Source: Lichtheimia corymbifera B2541 (taxonomy: Eukaryota > Mucoromycota > Mucoromycetes > Mucorales > Lichtheimiaceae). From it: 64,000 nt of DNA. Below the pieces are notes generated by a model. The model was not told the origin of the DNA, made no database searches, and saw only the letters and a list, made by a program, of their open reading frames with translations. Location: NCBI GenBank assembly GCA_000697475.1, contig JNEU01000987.1:202093-266092 (forward strand), written 5' to 3'. Position numbers and translations under genes: made by a program. Shown piece by piece: positions 22,876 through 33,336 of the stretch. Numbering within the stretch: position 1 is the first letter of the stretch; the number at the start of each line of letters is the position of its first letter.

Positions 22876-24120
22876 TGCGTGTGACGAGCAACCCCCCTCT
22901 GTGGATGATTTATTTCTGGAGATTCATCATCCAGACAACGTTTGAATGCAAAGCCTCGGGGGCTGAGTCGTTATGCTCTCTTCATTACAAAATACAGTTT
23001 ACAGTGTTCAAGTAGCACACTGATCATTCACTCAATATACCAACGTTTATGCGAGGCATGAGCATGAAGTCTTTCCCGATATAGAGAATTTACCCTTAAC
23101 TATGTTACATCAAATCCCGCATCAGCCCCCTCGTCGTTGAACATGTCAACCATGACACCGCAATGAAATGCGTATCACCATCGCATTGAGTTTGAATATG
23201 CCGCAACATGGAGATACCAATTATACTATGAATAGGGCTGTTGAGGAGGAGGAGGCTGATGCTAATGCGTAAATGGCAAGGTCATCTGGTGGCGGATATA
23301 CTATCGGATGAACCCCACCCGTTACATATAGGCAGCAGCATCATACATAAGATGATGCCATCTCTCGTAATTCAGTCTATAAAGTGAAACGTAGTAGCCA
23401 TATATAGCTTTGAATGATGGTTGCCATGGCAGCGTACAAGACATGTCCAAAAGATCGGTATTTAGTTGATCAGTTTTGCCAGGACGTCGCATCATGACCA
23501 CCACAAGAGCGATATAATTATTCAGGAGAGGATGGCAAAGACGACACCATTATTATTTCCCATGCACAGGATAAAATGAGTTTGTGTGGTAACACAAAGT
23601 GGTGTGGAGCGTGCATATCGTTGTTGGATTGTCACATGAAATCATACATGTATGGCGTTTTCTCGTTCATCATCTTTGACACCACCGTCCCATTCCTTCT
23701 ACATATCACTTGGACAAAGTGTAAACTACGATGGATCATATCGCAATGGCTATACAAGCTATTATTGGCGAGGTTCATCAATGCTATTATCCAATCCTAC
23801 TGATACGAGCTCCACAACGCATTATTTGTCGAAGAGATTCAGATTGTGGATGTATGTATGGAAAGCAATAGCAGTTGAACATCGATCAATAAACTTTGTA
23901 TATGAATAAAATCACTCTTTGGACAGCACCATGACTCCTTAGTTAGATACAATGCTGTATACGTTTTATTGATAGACGAATGGATTTGTGGATTCCAGGA
24001 CATGTAGTACGTACAGGGGATGTTGGTAGCTACTGCAGCGGTCGAACATGGCTTTTAAGTTTCTTGGTATAAGTATTACTGTACTTGAATCCATACGATG
24101 CTTGTCACATTACCTAGTCA
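22876..24120. other. Intergenic within duplication unit 1
   Basis: About 1.2 kb without a supported gene. 23079-23215 is the best conserved non-coding block of the duplication (near identical to 26637-26773), and 23280-23460 resembles 26830-26990. Confidence 0.5.
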
Positions 24121-24459
24121 TTATTCGCAATATTGGGTGCATTTGGGATATTCTTCGTCAGCCGAGTCGTAACAAGTAGCTTCGCACTTGCTTAATTCGT
24201 TATTTGGATCGTCTGGGTAAGTATCTCCTGCTGGATCGCAGCGGTTTCTTGCACAGATGTTCTCGCTGCCACAAAAGACCTTTAGACAATCTTTGAGGTA
24301 TTTATCATTTTCTTGAGCACATCCCTTGAGACACATATTTACAATATGTCGTGCAGTGTCTCGCTTTTGTACCGCAGGTGATTGGGCATTGGCAGCCAGC
24401 GCGACAAGGGACCATGATGCAACAAGGCCAGCAATAACAAAAGATGAGTTGAATAGCAT
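24121..24459 (-). CDS. Secreted double CX3C-module protein, paralogue 1
   Basis: A 112-aa intronless precursor. Signal peptide about 1-23 (MLFNSSFVIAGLVASWSLVALAANA), then QSPAVQKR with a dibasic site that could be cut by Kex2. The mature part has two cysteine modules: CLKGC-x10-CLKVFC and, at the C-terminus, CEATC-x10-CTQYC. Four further cysteines lie in the linker. The C-terminal CX3C-x10-CX3C pattern matches the alpha-hairpinin arrangement (two helices joined by two disulfides) known from plant antimicrobial peptides, so a helical-hairpin fold is a reasonable guess. No family name recognised. It is nearly the same as the protein at 27606 in the signal peptide, but the mature part has diverged strongly. 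Confidence 0.82.
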   Translation of the reverse strand: MLFNSSFVIAGLVASWSLVALAANAQSPAVQKRDTARHIVNMCLKGCAQENDKYLKDCLKVFCGSENICARNRCDPAGDTYPDDPNNELSKCEATCYDSADEEYPKCTQYCE

Positions 24460-24524
24460 TGGATTGTGTATTTGCTAATGAAGAAAGAGATATAGTAAAG
24501 AAGAAAGAATGGAAAGCCTTCGAT

Positions 24525-24531
24525 TTTATAC
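24525..24531 (-). promoter_or_regulatory. TATA box of double CX3C gene 1
   Basis: TATAAAA on the minus strand, about 66 nt before the ATG, in the context CGAAACGTATAAAATCGAAG. The duplicate at 28017-28023 has the matching box. Confidence 0.6.
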
Positions 24532-24839
24532 GTTTCGTTTCATGTAGGGGGGAGAAGAAGCATAGTATAGGATCAACTTGATCGAAACGCCATCTCACAT
24601 TTTTCCCAGGAGAGGGCTGAACTATATGCACGCCATGCATCACCTCCTCGATCGCTCGCGTTTCTAGAAACATTTTTTCACGGTATTAGTAGAACTATGG
24701 TGTAGTATCATGTCATCCATTGGATAAAGAAGTGTATGTCTGATGATATGGCTGTGTTAGGATGATTTATGTATAAATGCTGTCATTATGTTTAGAAGGA
24801 TTACTATTATAATAAAGAGGGTTCCTAGCTACTTGGTAA

Positions 24840-25690
24840 TGGCAAGTTGCAGCAGGTCAGAAACTAGATGATGGTCCATTGCTTTTTGGTGCGATAAGTC
24901 TTGTGATTCAGGGACCAAAAGAGTTACGAAGATTGAGCGTCCAACCATACGCAATATGCCGTTGCCATTTGCAGAGGTGTGATAGCGAACAGATCCCCCC
25001 CTGTAAACTAAGCCATGTTGCTGCTTCTTGCACTCGACAAGCCAGATCCTTTTGCTCTCCCGTATAGGTCAATCAACCATGGTGTCCCAATAGCATCACT
25101 CTTTCAGATAACCAATCCAGCAATTGCTTGATGACTGACAAGAAGAGTCTCCATGGGATGCAGTATGCAAAGTATCCACTTTCAATTCAGTACGCCATAT
25201 GCTGCTGGCCATCCCTCAATGTCGCTTGTAGAAGCCGCATGAATTCCGAGTCTTGATCTTCCACCCATACGCAGCATAAGCACATTCCTGCTATCGAGGG
25301 ATGTTTCGATACCGTTGCCCATTTGTATGTTTCCCCAAGACGGTTGCTGAAGATGGATCACAGTCAAGCAGAGTGCAACGCATAAACCACCACTGCGCTC
25401 CTTGCATCCCTCGGTCCAGTGTTTCTCCAAAGACGTGATAGTGCAGCGAACGTCGTATCGATAGTCAGGATACATAATTGGTCGTAGGATACGCATTTTG
25501 CTCGTCGTTATCAGAAACATGAGCAAGGTCGTAAAGCTCTCGTTTCTCCTCGTCATTCAAATGGTGTCGACCATCACCACCATTGCTGTTGTTGCTCCTG
25601 TCAAGAACCATTTGCAACATGGCACATATACATTTATCAGTTGCCACTTCCTTGTTCAAATGCAGGTGATGGAGTTACCTTGAAGAGGGC
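24840..25690 (-). pseudogene. Decayed gene of unknown family, copy 1
   Basis: Frames on the minus strand keep recognisable protein-like blocks shared with 28335-29640: a block like RLFLSxIKQxLDWLSERV, TSLEKHWTE/TSLKKHRTT, and RELYDLAHVSDND versus RELYNHPDLHLFHVAEND. No single open path links them, and the two copies need different frame changes. I do not recognise the family. It could be a multi-exon gene still working in one copy, but stops and shifts argue for decay. Confidence 0.5.
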
Positions 25691-26121
25691 CATTAGGAAA
25701 GGGCATGTGCTGCAGCATGCAAGTACCGTTTGAAGGAAGAGAGAAAAGAACCCTGAGATGAAATTATGTAAGTCGCGATACCAATATCCGAAGGAGATCC
25801 TGTTACACACGCATTGAACTCTTTACACTTTATGTTAGCTACCCTCATTCACGATAATGATAATGGCCTCATTCATTTTTGATGAATAATAAACACTTGT
25901 AATATAAATTGGATACACCCATTTTGGTGATACAGCAATATATGAACATCAATTTTTACATATCAGCCAAGGAAATGCAATACTTCTTTAATCAGCAACA
26001 TATATCCAATGACTATCAAGCGGCTGTTATGTGGGGTGGTGTAGATAGCTTATCTAATGATCCAAAAAGTACACATGTAAGAGGATTGGCAAGTCATGTT
26101 CAGGACGTAATCATATATTAC

Positions 26122-26316
26122 TTACCATACGTCAACGCACTCGTCGTTCTTAACGCAGATGCATCCTCCACTTTTAAGACAGTAACCAGAAACGGCATCA
26201 CCATAGTTGACGCACCATGTATTACATTGCTCGTCCCTAACACACTTGAAGGCGGTAGCAACATTGAAGAGAAGGGCAAAGAGCAAAAAGGTGGCGAGGA
26301 CGGTCTTGTTCAACAT
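26122..26316 (-). CDS. Defensin-like secreted peptide (CS-alpha-beta pattern), paralogue 2
   Basis: A 64-aa precursor; its signal peptide is identical to paralogue 1 except at one position. The mature part keeps CNTWC, SGYC and CIC in the CS-alpha-beta spacing and the additional Cys near the end (DEC). Changes compared with paralogue 1 fall mostly in loop residues, as expected for fast-evolving defence peptides. I chose ATG 26316 because the longer frame upstream includes the TATA box. The TAA lies in a donor-like GGTAAGTAA; splicing to the matching acceptor would give a stop at the junction. Confidence 0.82.
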   Translation of the reverse strand: MLNKTVLATFLLFALLFNVATAFKCVRDEQCNTWCVNYGDAVSGYCLKSGGCICVKNDECVDVW

Positions 26317-26360
26317 GGTTGGATTGCAAAAGATAGGATGGTTATCTATCGTGTTGTCTT

Positions 26361-26380
26361 GACGACGACGTGCTTTTATA
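26361..26380 (-). promoter_or_regulatory. Conserved TATA/initiator block of defensin-like gene 2
   Basis: Same 20-base block TATAAAAGCACGTCGTCGTC on the minus strand, 45-64 nt before the ATG at 26316. Confidence 0.75.
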
Positions 26381-26526
26381 CCCATTGCTGGAGGATGGTG
26401 CGTATTGACAACACAACACCATATGCTTGGGACAAGCAACAAGCTCCGCGTGTACCTCTTTGGATGATGATTTATTTCGGGAGCTTCATTATCCAGACAA
26501 CGTCGCCCTTTTGAATGCAAAGCCAC

Positions 26527-27605
26527 GGGGCCTAGTCGTTATGCTCTCTTCATGACATTGACGTTGAAGCAGCAGCAGCAGCTTTCTCTCTCTCGGTGCC
26601 GACATTTACGTGCGACATGCGCATGCAGCCTTTCCCGATATAGAGAATTTACCCTTAACTATGTTACATCAAATCCCGCATCAGCCCCCTCGTCGTTGAA
26701 CATGTCAACCATGACACCGCAATGAAATGCGTATCACCATCGCATTGAGTTTGAATATGCCGCAACATGGAGACATCAATTATGCTATGAATAGGGTTGT
26801 TGAGGAGGAGGAGGCTGATGCTAATACTCAAATAGTAAGGTATCGGGTCAACCCACCATCCATTACATTGGTAGGATCATGGTGCCATCTCTCGTAATTC
26901 AATATATGCCCAAAGTAAAATGCAGTCATAAATAGCTCTGAATGATGGTTGCCATTACAGCGTACATACAAAATAAAAATTATATTACGCCGATGGCTGG
27001 TACCTTTGGCAGGACGTTGCATCATGAACGGGATATTCAATCATCATTATCCTAAGGATGGATACGACTTTTGTGGATATGAAGACCAACTACCAATTTG
27101 AACATGTGCTCCTTTATTCCTGGTATTATTGTGGTTTCCCATGCACAGAAGGAAAATGAATAACCAATATCTTTAAGGTGGTATAAAGGGGTGTACGTTT
27201 TGGGTGAGTGCAATGCGATACCAGGATGAACGAAAACAGGGGCGGAGTGTGGTTGCTGGAAACTTCAAAGGCTGATACGACCATCACATCGCATTACTTG
27301 TCATCTAGATCTCAGTTTTGGATACTATATGAAAAGCAATAGCATTTGAGCATCGATCAATAAACTTCGCTTATGAATCAAAGCATTTTTTCGAAAGCCT
27401 CATATCCCTTAGTTAGATTCATTTGTGTATGGCTAAAATACGTTTTATTACTACAAGAGGCGATCTGTGGATTTCTGGACATGTAGTATTACAAGGGATA
27501 TCTTTGCAGCTATTACTGCAGCGATCCATCATTGGCCTCTGCCAAGTTTTCTCGGTAAGTATTACTTGAACCCATACTGTGCTCGATACAATATATACCT
27601 ACCCA
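26527..27605. other. Intergenic within duplication unit 2
   Basis: No supported gene. A CAG/GCA-repeat of five units lies near 26566-26580. Conserved with 22900-24120 of unit 1. Confidence 0.5.
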
Positions 27606-27950
27606 TCATTCGCAATTCTTGGAGCATTTGGTATAGAGTTCATCAGCCACTTTTTGACAAGCGACTTCGCATTTGTTTGATTTATCGATTACACTGCCCT
27701 CTGGATCAGCAGGGTCTGTTGGATCTACACAGTCATTATCTTGACATGTCTTGGTGCCGCCACAAAAGAGTTGTAGACATTCTCTGAGGTCTTGTTTATT
27801 TTGCTTACTACATGTCGTGTTACATGCAGTTTTGATGTGTTCTGCAGTGGCTCGCTTTTGGACAGCTGGTGATTGGACATTGGCAGCAAGCGCGACAAGG
27901 GACCATGATGCAACAAGGCCAGCAATAACAAAAGATGACTTGAATAGCAT
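27606..27950 (-). CDS. Secreted double CX3C-module protein, paralogue 2
   Basis: A 114-aa precursor with a signal peptide almost identical to the one at 24121, followed by the same QSPAVQKR processing site. Modules: CNTTC-x10-CLQLFC and C-terminal CEVAC-x10-CSKNC. Linker cysteines at CGGTKTC and NDC are kept, but most other residues differ from the tandem duplicate, so the mature part evolves faster than the signal peptide. ATG 27950 follows the TATA box at 28017-28023. Same likely helical-hairpin fold; function unknown. Confidence 0.82.
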   Translation of the reverse strand: MLFKSSFVIAGLVASWSLVALAANVQSPAVQKRATAEHIKTACNTTCSKQNKQDLRECLQLFCGGTKTCQDNDCVDPTDPADPEGSVIDKSNKCEVACQKVADELYTKCSKNCE

Positions 27951-28016
27951 TGGATTGTGTATTTGGTAATAAAGAAAGAGTAGATATAGTAAAGAATAAA
28001 GAATGAAAGCCTTCCG

Positions 28017-28023
28017 TTTTATA
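28017..28023 (-). promoter_or_regulatory. TATA box of double CX3C gene 2
   Basis: TATAAAA on the minus strand about 67 nt before the ATG at 27950, matching the box at 24525-24531 of the duplicate. Confidence 0.6.
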
Positions 28024-28334
28024 CATTTCGTTTCATGCAGGGGGAGAGGAAGCACAGCATAGGATCAAACGGCAGTCGAAACGCCTTCTCAGGAGATGAC
28101 TGAACTATATGCACGCCGTACATGTAACCTCCTCGATCGCTCGTATTTGTAGAAATTTACCTTAGTGCTATTTGTAGAGCTCTATGATGTGGCGTCGTGT
28201 CATCCATTGAATAAACATGTATGTATGATGATATGGCTGTTATATACTTAAGATTGAAGAATGGTTTATTTATACAGGGTGCCATGGCAACGTTACTATT
28301 AAAGAGGGGGGTTGCTAGCTATTCAGTAATGGTA

Positions 28335-29640
28335 TTTTGCAGCAGCTCGGAAGCGGGCATGATGGTTCATCGTCTTTAATTGGAGGGTCTGCCATGTCTT
28401 GCGATTCACGGAACGAAAGAGCTGGTTAGAATGAAAGCGCCCAGCCATATATGCGATATCCTGTTGCCATCCGCCGAGGTGTCATAGTGAACGGGATCAC
28501 CATCGTGTTGCTTCTTGAGTCCGACAACCAAATCCTTTTTGCTTTCCTGGATACTTCAATCGACCATGGTTCCCAATAGTATCACCCTTTCAGATAACCA
28601 ATCCAGTCGTTGTTTGATGGCTGACAAGAAGAGTCTCCCCCACAAGATTGGGATGCGGCACACAAAAGGAATAGCCACGTGTATGAGACCCAATACGCCG
28701 TATATATAACCCTCCGACTGCCTGCAGATGCGAGATGAACGATTGAAACTTGATGTAGATGAATAAAAACGACTGTGCATCCCACGATATCAACGCCCAA
28801 TTCATATTACGATGCTGCTCTAAAAACATGCGTTACTTTTCGGCTGCTGAATTATAACCACCTTTCCACTTACCAATGAACAAGATCGTAATGAGAATGT
28901 GTGTTGGATGCCATCCGCAACTTCGCGTTCTGTAATCATTGTTGCTGCTCGTATAAAATCTCCCTCAAATAGCTGATAATGCTCTTGTAAAGTCGTATGC
29001 GATCCATGCTCCTTGGTCTTCATCCACGCCCTGTATGACCACGCTCGTGCTATAGAATGATGCTTGGATATCTTGCCTATCATTGCCCATGTGAGCATTT
29101 CCACACAATCGCTGAAGATGGTCAAGCATACCATAATAACGAGTGTTACATCCACCACTGTACATCCTGCTTTCTGTGGTTCGGTGTTTCTTCAAAGACG
29201 TGATAATGCACAGGACCCCTTTAGCTTCAACGTCGAATCGGTATCCAGCAACCCTCGTCAGCTGTATTATAGACATTCTAGTCGTGTCACACATGTCGTT
29301 TTCAGCAACATGGAAAAGATGAAGATCGGGATGGTTGTAGAGCTCGCGTTGTCCTCGTCAATCATAGCTTCGTCATGCCGACTGCCACCAGACTGTTCCT
29401 TCCGCTGCCAAGCACCATTCACTGTAGCAACCCGGCATCAGTATTTCCTCAAGAGTCATTTGCTTGTTGTCGATGCGAAGTAATGGAGTCAACTTGAACG
29501 AAGACAATGAGTAAAGGTTGGGTAATTCCTTTTGAGAACAAGAAACTTGGTTGGTAGAATGAAAGGAGAGAGAACAATGCTGCCCGCCACCACCGGAATC
29601 AATTCCGAGAGCACGTGTCAACTTGGATACATCTCCCACC
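28335..29640 (-). pseudogene. Decayed gene of unknown family, copy 2
   Basis: Homologue of 24840-25690. Protein-like stretches include a frame starting MGDVSKLTRALGIDSGGGG near 29639, and one reading RELYNHPDLHLFHVAEND near 29300-29355 that continues into TSLKKHRTTESRMYSGG. A one-base loss relative to copy 1, near DEDNA/RELY, breaks the frame. Family not recognised. Confidence 0.5.
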
Positions 29641-29894
29641 CATCCTTCCCAACCTGGTCACTGCCATATCCCGTATCCCCAACATACTATTAGAGAACTC
29701 CCATGCATGTAGACACTGTATATAATAAGTCATAAAGCTGCAAAGACCAATGTAATCCTTTAATCCAGCATAAATTTCAAATGATGATCTTCTTGTTATG
29801 TGTGGTATGGATAGCCTTGATCGATAATGGCATCTAATTATCCAGAGAATGAGATGATTTACAAGCCATATACAGGATGCATCCATGCACTTAC

Positions 29895-30089
29895 TTATCG
29901 GTTGTCATAGTTGCACTTTTCCAGATGACAATGGCATCCTCCAGAAATAAGACAGAAACCAGAGACGGCATCATCATAGTTCTTGCACCATTCGTCACAT
30001 TGCTCGTTACTAACACACCTGAAGGCGGTAGCAATATTGAAGAGGAGGGCAAAGAGCAAAAAGGAGGCGAGAACAGTCTTGTTCAACAT
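29895..30089 (-). CDS. Defensin-like secreted peptide (CS-alpha-beta pattern), paralogue 3
   Basis: A 64-aa precursor with the same signal peptide (one Val to Ile change). CDEWC, SGFC and CHC keep the CS-alpha-beta spacing, and a further Cys follows (EKC). It is the most divergent of the three mature sequences. It lies about 3.77 kb upstream of paralogue 2 in the third, partial duplication unit. Stop TAA precedes GTAAGTG, a probable donor for a 3'-UTR intron. Downstream unit members beyond the defensin are not conserved. Confidence 0.82.
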   Translation of the reverse strand: MLNKTVLASFLLFALLFNIATAFRCVSNEQCDEWCKNYDDAVSGFCLISGGCHCHLEKCNYDNR

Positions 30090-30130
30090 GACTGGATTGC
30101 AAAATATGGATGACTATCCACCGTTGTCTT

Positions 30131-30150
30131 GACGACGACGTGCTTTTATA
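30131..30150 (-). promoter_or_regulatory. Conserved TATA/initiator block of defensin-like gene 3
   Basis: Third copy of TATAAAAGCACGTCGTCGTC on the minus strand, 42-61 nt before the ATG at 30089. Confidence 0.75.
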
Positions 30151-30998
30151 CCTTGTACCTGATGATGCTGACAACGCACATGGTTCTCGATGTGCGCGGA
30201 TTTGTTTCTGGAGATTGCCATAACACAGCATTAAAGGTTGTGTACGAGGAGGCTAAGTCAATTTACCATTTGACGTTCCAGCTCCATGGAGACAAACCCA
30301 GTTGATATGTGGTACACGCCTGTTCCTAATTTGGAGAATTCAACTTTCATCACCAGCCATATCTATAGCACGCTGCTGATGACACCACAAGACGCCATCG
30401 TGCGCCATTGAGCTTGAGACAGCATTATAGCAACAATGACAGCATCGTTGACATAGAGATCACAAATACAACATGATACTCTATATATTTAGAGTGGTTG
30501 CTGATGCGATTGTAGCTGGTAATACGGCAATGTGGCTCAGCGGATATACCTTTGCTCCTTCGTGCATGTGCTTTATTGGGACATATTTTGCATCACTCAG
30601 CTTTCATTGCATCGGCTTCATGTGGTGGGAAGCAACTATTCATAGCTCGGGTAATCATTGCGACCCTATATCCTTCATAATCGCTGTTACATGCAGAAGG
30701 TATTGTGCATCCACGAATTGTTATTTATTGCATCCTTCAATTTCATCCAGTTCACGTAGCTACCTTCAAGGTAGTTTTGAATAGCCCTATCAGCGGAGCA
30801 TTATTTCCATGGCATAATAGGCCGTTTGGAGCGCATAACAACATTTGAGTTTATATTCATAGCAGAAGGATTTATGAATCAATAGCCATGATACATGTAC
30901 AAAGTTGGCAGCTAATATGATGATCACTATTTACTGGTGTATCATGCAAACCAGGTTTTCGGTCACTTCATATGCTTGAATTTATGTGGCCTGGTCAT
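30151..30998. other. Intergenic region
   Basis: About 850 bp. An open frame at 30473-30784 (+) has no signal, motif or paralogue that I can support. Nothing else seen. Confidence 0.45.
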
Positions 30999-31316
30999 TC
31001 ATGCTTGGGGCTGTTCCGGCGGATATTGCTGGTCGCACTTGTCCATGCATTTCTGCCCAGTTTCTCGAACCGACTCATCGCAGGTCGATTGACATTTGGT
31101 CCGTTTTTCGGGATATAAATCTCCCATTACCGATGGACGATGTCCTCCTTGACAAAGCGGGTCGTCACAAAACATCCTCAAGCAGTCGCAGAGCAAATCT
31201 TCTTTCCAACAAGCTTCGTAGCACTTTTGCTTTTCTTTATCCACTTGATCAATGGCAAGTACTGTAAGGGACCAGCAGGCAAAAAAACCGATAATAATCG
31301 ATGGCTTAAACAACAT
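30999..31316 (-). CDS. Secreted double CX3C-module protein, paralogue 3
   Basis: A 105-aa intronless precursor. Signal peptide MLFKPSIIIGFFACWSLTVLA. Modules: CYEAC-x8-CLRMFC, which holds an additional CDC variation, and CQSTC-x10-CMDKC. The tail QQYPPEQPQA is proline/glutamine rich. It has no KR propeptide, unlike paralogues 1 and 2. Same family by signal peptide and cysteine spacing; function unknown. Confidence 0.78.
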   Translation of the reverse strand: MLFKPSIIIGFFACWSLTVLAIDQVDKEKQKCYEACWKEDLLCDCLRMFCDDPLCQGGHRPSVMGDLYPEKRTKCQSTCDESVRETGQKCMDKCDQQYPPEQPQA

Positions 31317-31816
31317 GATTGCGGATCCGTGGTAAAGAAAGAGAGGATAAGCGACTACAACACGTAGAAAGATGGATTAACAAACCGTGCCTTTTTGTCT
31401 ACAATTGTCTGGTATAGGGGGGTCACTATACTCGTATATCCTTTGCCGTGCTAATGGACTTGGGTTAAACGCCACTTGACACTTTCAGGGGCATTGTTTG
31501 GGCAAGCTGCAGTAGCCAAATGTCCGCAGCCTCTCCATGGACCTTCTCAATATGTACAACAAACTGAACAAGGATCATGGTGTGTCGCATCAATGACATA
31601 CCATGGATAACGCTCTTTGAAAGAGTACCCCTCTTTTTTTGTCGCTTTCGGTGTCAATGAAACGATGCATATTGCTACAACATATCCTAGCAAATACCAT
31701 CATCATTTTTATTGTTATGAAATTGCAATCACCAGCATGTATTTCCTATCGGGTAAACAATTCGCTCATTTCAACCCTCGCTTATATCGCCTGATTTAGA
31801 GGGAATTTGCTGGTTG
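31317..31816. other. Intergenic region
   Basis: About 500 bp between two family members; promoter of the 30999 gene. Nothing else recognised. Confidence 0.45.
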
Positions 31817-32161
31817 CTAATATGGGGGTGGGTTGTTGCATTCTTCTTGGCACTTTGTTATAGGATCAATGGCCTTCTTGAAGCAGTCTTTTTCACATGG
31901 AGTGTATACGCCATCAGTTGGGTCATAAAACTCAAACGAAACGGGGACAGTTTTATCGCTCTTACAAACGTCTCGGACGCACTTCTCTAACTCTTCAAAA
32001 TCGTAGAACCTATTACAATGCTTGGAGCATTGCATTTTCTCTGCCGCCGCAAGTTCGTCGGTGGACTGACCGTTCTCTGGAGAAATCGGGTCGGTGGATC
32101 CAGATGCAGTAAAGGACGATACGGCAATAAGAAACACAATAGCAGATGATTTGAATAACAT
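31817..32161 (-). CDS. Secreted double CX3C-module protein, paralogue 4
   Basis: A 114-aa intronless precursor. Signal peptide MLFKSSAIVFLIAVSSFTASG; a Ser/Glu-rich spacer; then CSKHC-x11-CVRDVC and C-terminal CEKDC-x10-CQEEC, ending NNPPPY. This copy has the plainest form of the double module, with eight cysteines and no linker cysteines. I chose the ATG at 32161, which starts the shared MLFKSS signal peptide; an earlier in-frame codon is not supported. Confidence 0.8.
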   Translation of the reverse strand: MLFKSSAIVFLIAVSSFTASGSTDPISPENGQSTDELAAAEKMQCSKHCNRFYDFEELEKCVRDVCKSDKTVPVSFEFYDPTDGVYTPCEKDCFKKAIDPITKCQEECNNPPPY

Positions 32162-32666
32162 TTTGATTTGGATTATGTGATAAAGGAAGTAGAGAGATAG
32201 AGAAATCACAACGTCTTTAAACAAGTGGACCTTTCATATACAATTCAGATGCGCTGATTGATAGGTCTCTTTAATCCTCCTTACATGCGAGTCAACTTTG
32301 ATTAAACGCCATTCGCACTTTCAGGGGTATCGCTTGTCTGAGTTGTGTGACCCATACCTTATAACTTTTGCCCTCGGTCTTTTAGAAGACGTTGTAAATG
32401 ATGTAGTAGGATTGTGTGTTTATCTTCGGAGGGTGTACCTGATGCATTCAGCTTTTGAAGGCAAGGGATATCCTACCACGAAATATTACGATGAAATAGC
32501 AATTGCAATAGTGCTTTATTTTATCACACTACCATAATTTCATCTACCATTATCTTCAAATGAATGATCATTTAATATCATTTGCTTCACCGGCGATTTG
32601 ATTCCATCGATCGTATTCGTAAGTACCTTGTATGACGGCACCACTTGTATTTCTCTTGCGATGATT
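32162..32666. other. Intergenic region
   Basis: About 500 bp, AT-rich. The stretch TTGATTAAACGCCATTCGCACTTTCAGGGG near 32296 resembles GGGTTAAACGCCACTTGACACTTTCAGGGG near 31461, in both cases upstream of a family member, so promoters are shared here too. Confidence 0.5.
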
Positions 32667-33044
32667 TTACAAGTTTGTGGTCGGATTTTGGGTTTTTGGC
32701 TGCGATGTCTTTTTCATGCAACTATCATAGCACGAATACATCATCGGATTATTCGATCCGTAGCAGTTTGACTCACACAAAGTCATAGTATCTTCGCCAT
32801 TTCCAGCCGTGAGTGGTTTGTCAGTCGGAAGTGGAGGTCCTGATGGGTCCAAGTCGCTGTTGCATTTGTTTTTTAGACAAGCCTTGAGAGAAGCCATGCC
32901 TTTGCTATCACAAGCATCTATACATGGATCTGAAGCAACATGTTGCTGTGGTTCTCCTCTTTCACGTAGCTGGGCATTATCTGCTAGTACCATGAGCGAC
33001 CATGCAGCCAAAATCACAAGGAGGGATGACTTGAGTAACATCAT
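32667..33044 (-). CDS. Secreted double CX3C-module protein, paralogue 5
   Basis: A 125-aa intronless precursor starting MMLLKSS (two adjacent ATG codons). Signal peptide to about residue 21, a spacer with QLRERG, then CIDAC-x10-CLKNKC, a proline-rich linker (SGPPLPTDKP) and CESNC-x10-CYDSC, ending in a Lys/Thr/Pro tail. It belongs with its neighbours by signal peptide and cysteine spacing; the mature sequence has little other identity. Confidence 0.8.
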   Translation of the reverse strand: MMLLKSSLLVILAAWSLMVLADNAQLRERGEPQQHVASDPCIDACDSKGMASLKACLKNKCNSDLDPSGPPLPTDKPLTAGNGEDTMTLCESNCYGSNNPMMYSCYDSCMKKTSQPKTQNPTTNL

Positions 33045-33336
33045 TGGATCAAAAAGTGAGGAAGAAATATGACAGTGTGCAAACGAACGTGAACCAGCGG
33101 CGGCTTTTTTTATGCAGGAGATGCTGAGTGTATATATCTTTATGCAGGAGGAGGTGACTGTCTTTGATCCGCCATACCAAATTTTGTATCACCACCGCAT
33201 ACATTCAGGGGCACTACTACTACTGCGAGCAGTAAAACCCGCCGATCATATCCTTTATACAACCTTTGCATTTCAACATCACGCCGTCCTTGTCATATAT
33301 AAATGTTTTAATTTGATATGTATACATCGCAACTAA

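Larger units (their letters stand above)
22260..25790. repeat. Segmental tandem duplication, unit 1 (about 3.5 kb)
   Basis: Unit 1 carries a defensin-like gene, a double-CX3C gene and a decayed gene. It aligns with unit 2 at 25795-29640. The corresponding ATGs are 22775/26316 and 24459/27950, offsets 3,541 and 3,491. The stretch 23079-23215 is near identical to 26637-26773. Confidence 0.88.
25795..29640. repeat. Segmental tandem duplication, unit 2
   Basis: Second copy of the 22260-25790 unit in the same order and orientation: defensin-like gene, double-CX3C gene, decayed gene. A third, partial unit with a defensin-like gene follows from about 29690. Confidence 0.85.

Noticed and set aside
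30473..30784. 103-codon plus-strand frame with hydrophobic stretches
   Set aside because: No start context, no TATA box, no paralogue in the other duplication units and no clear signal peptide.
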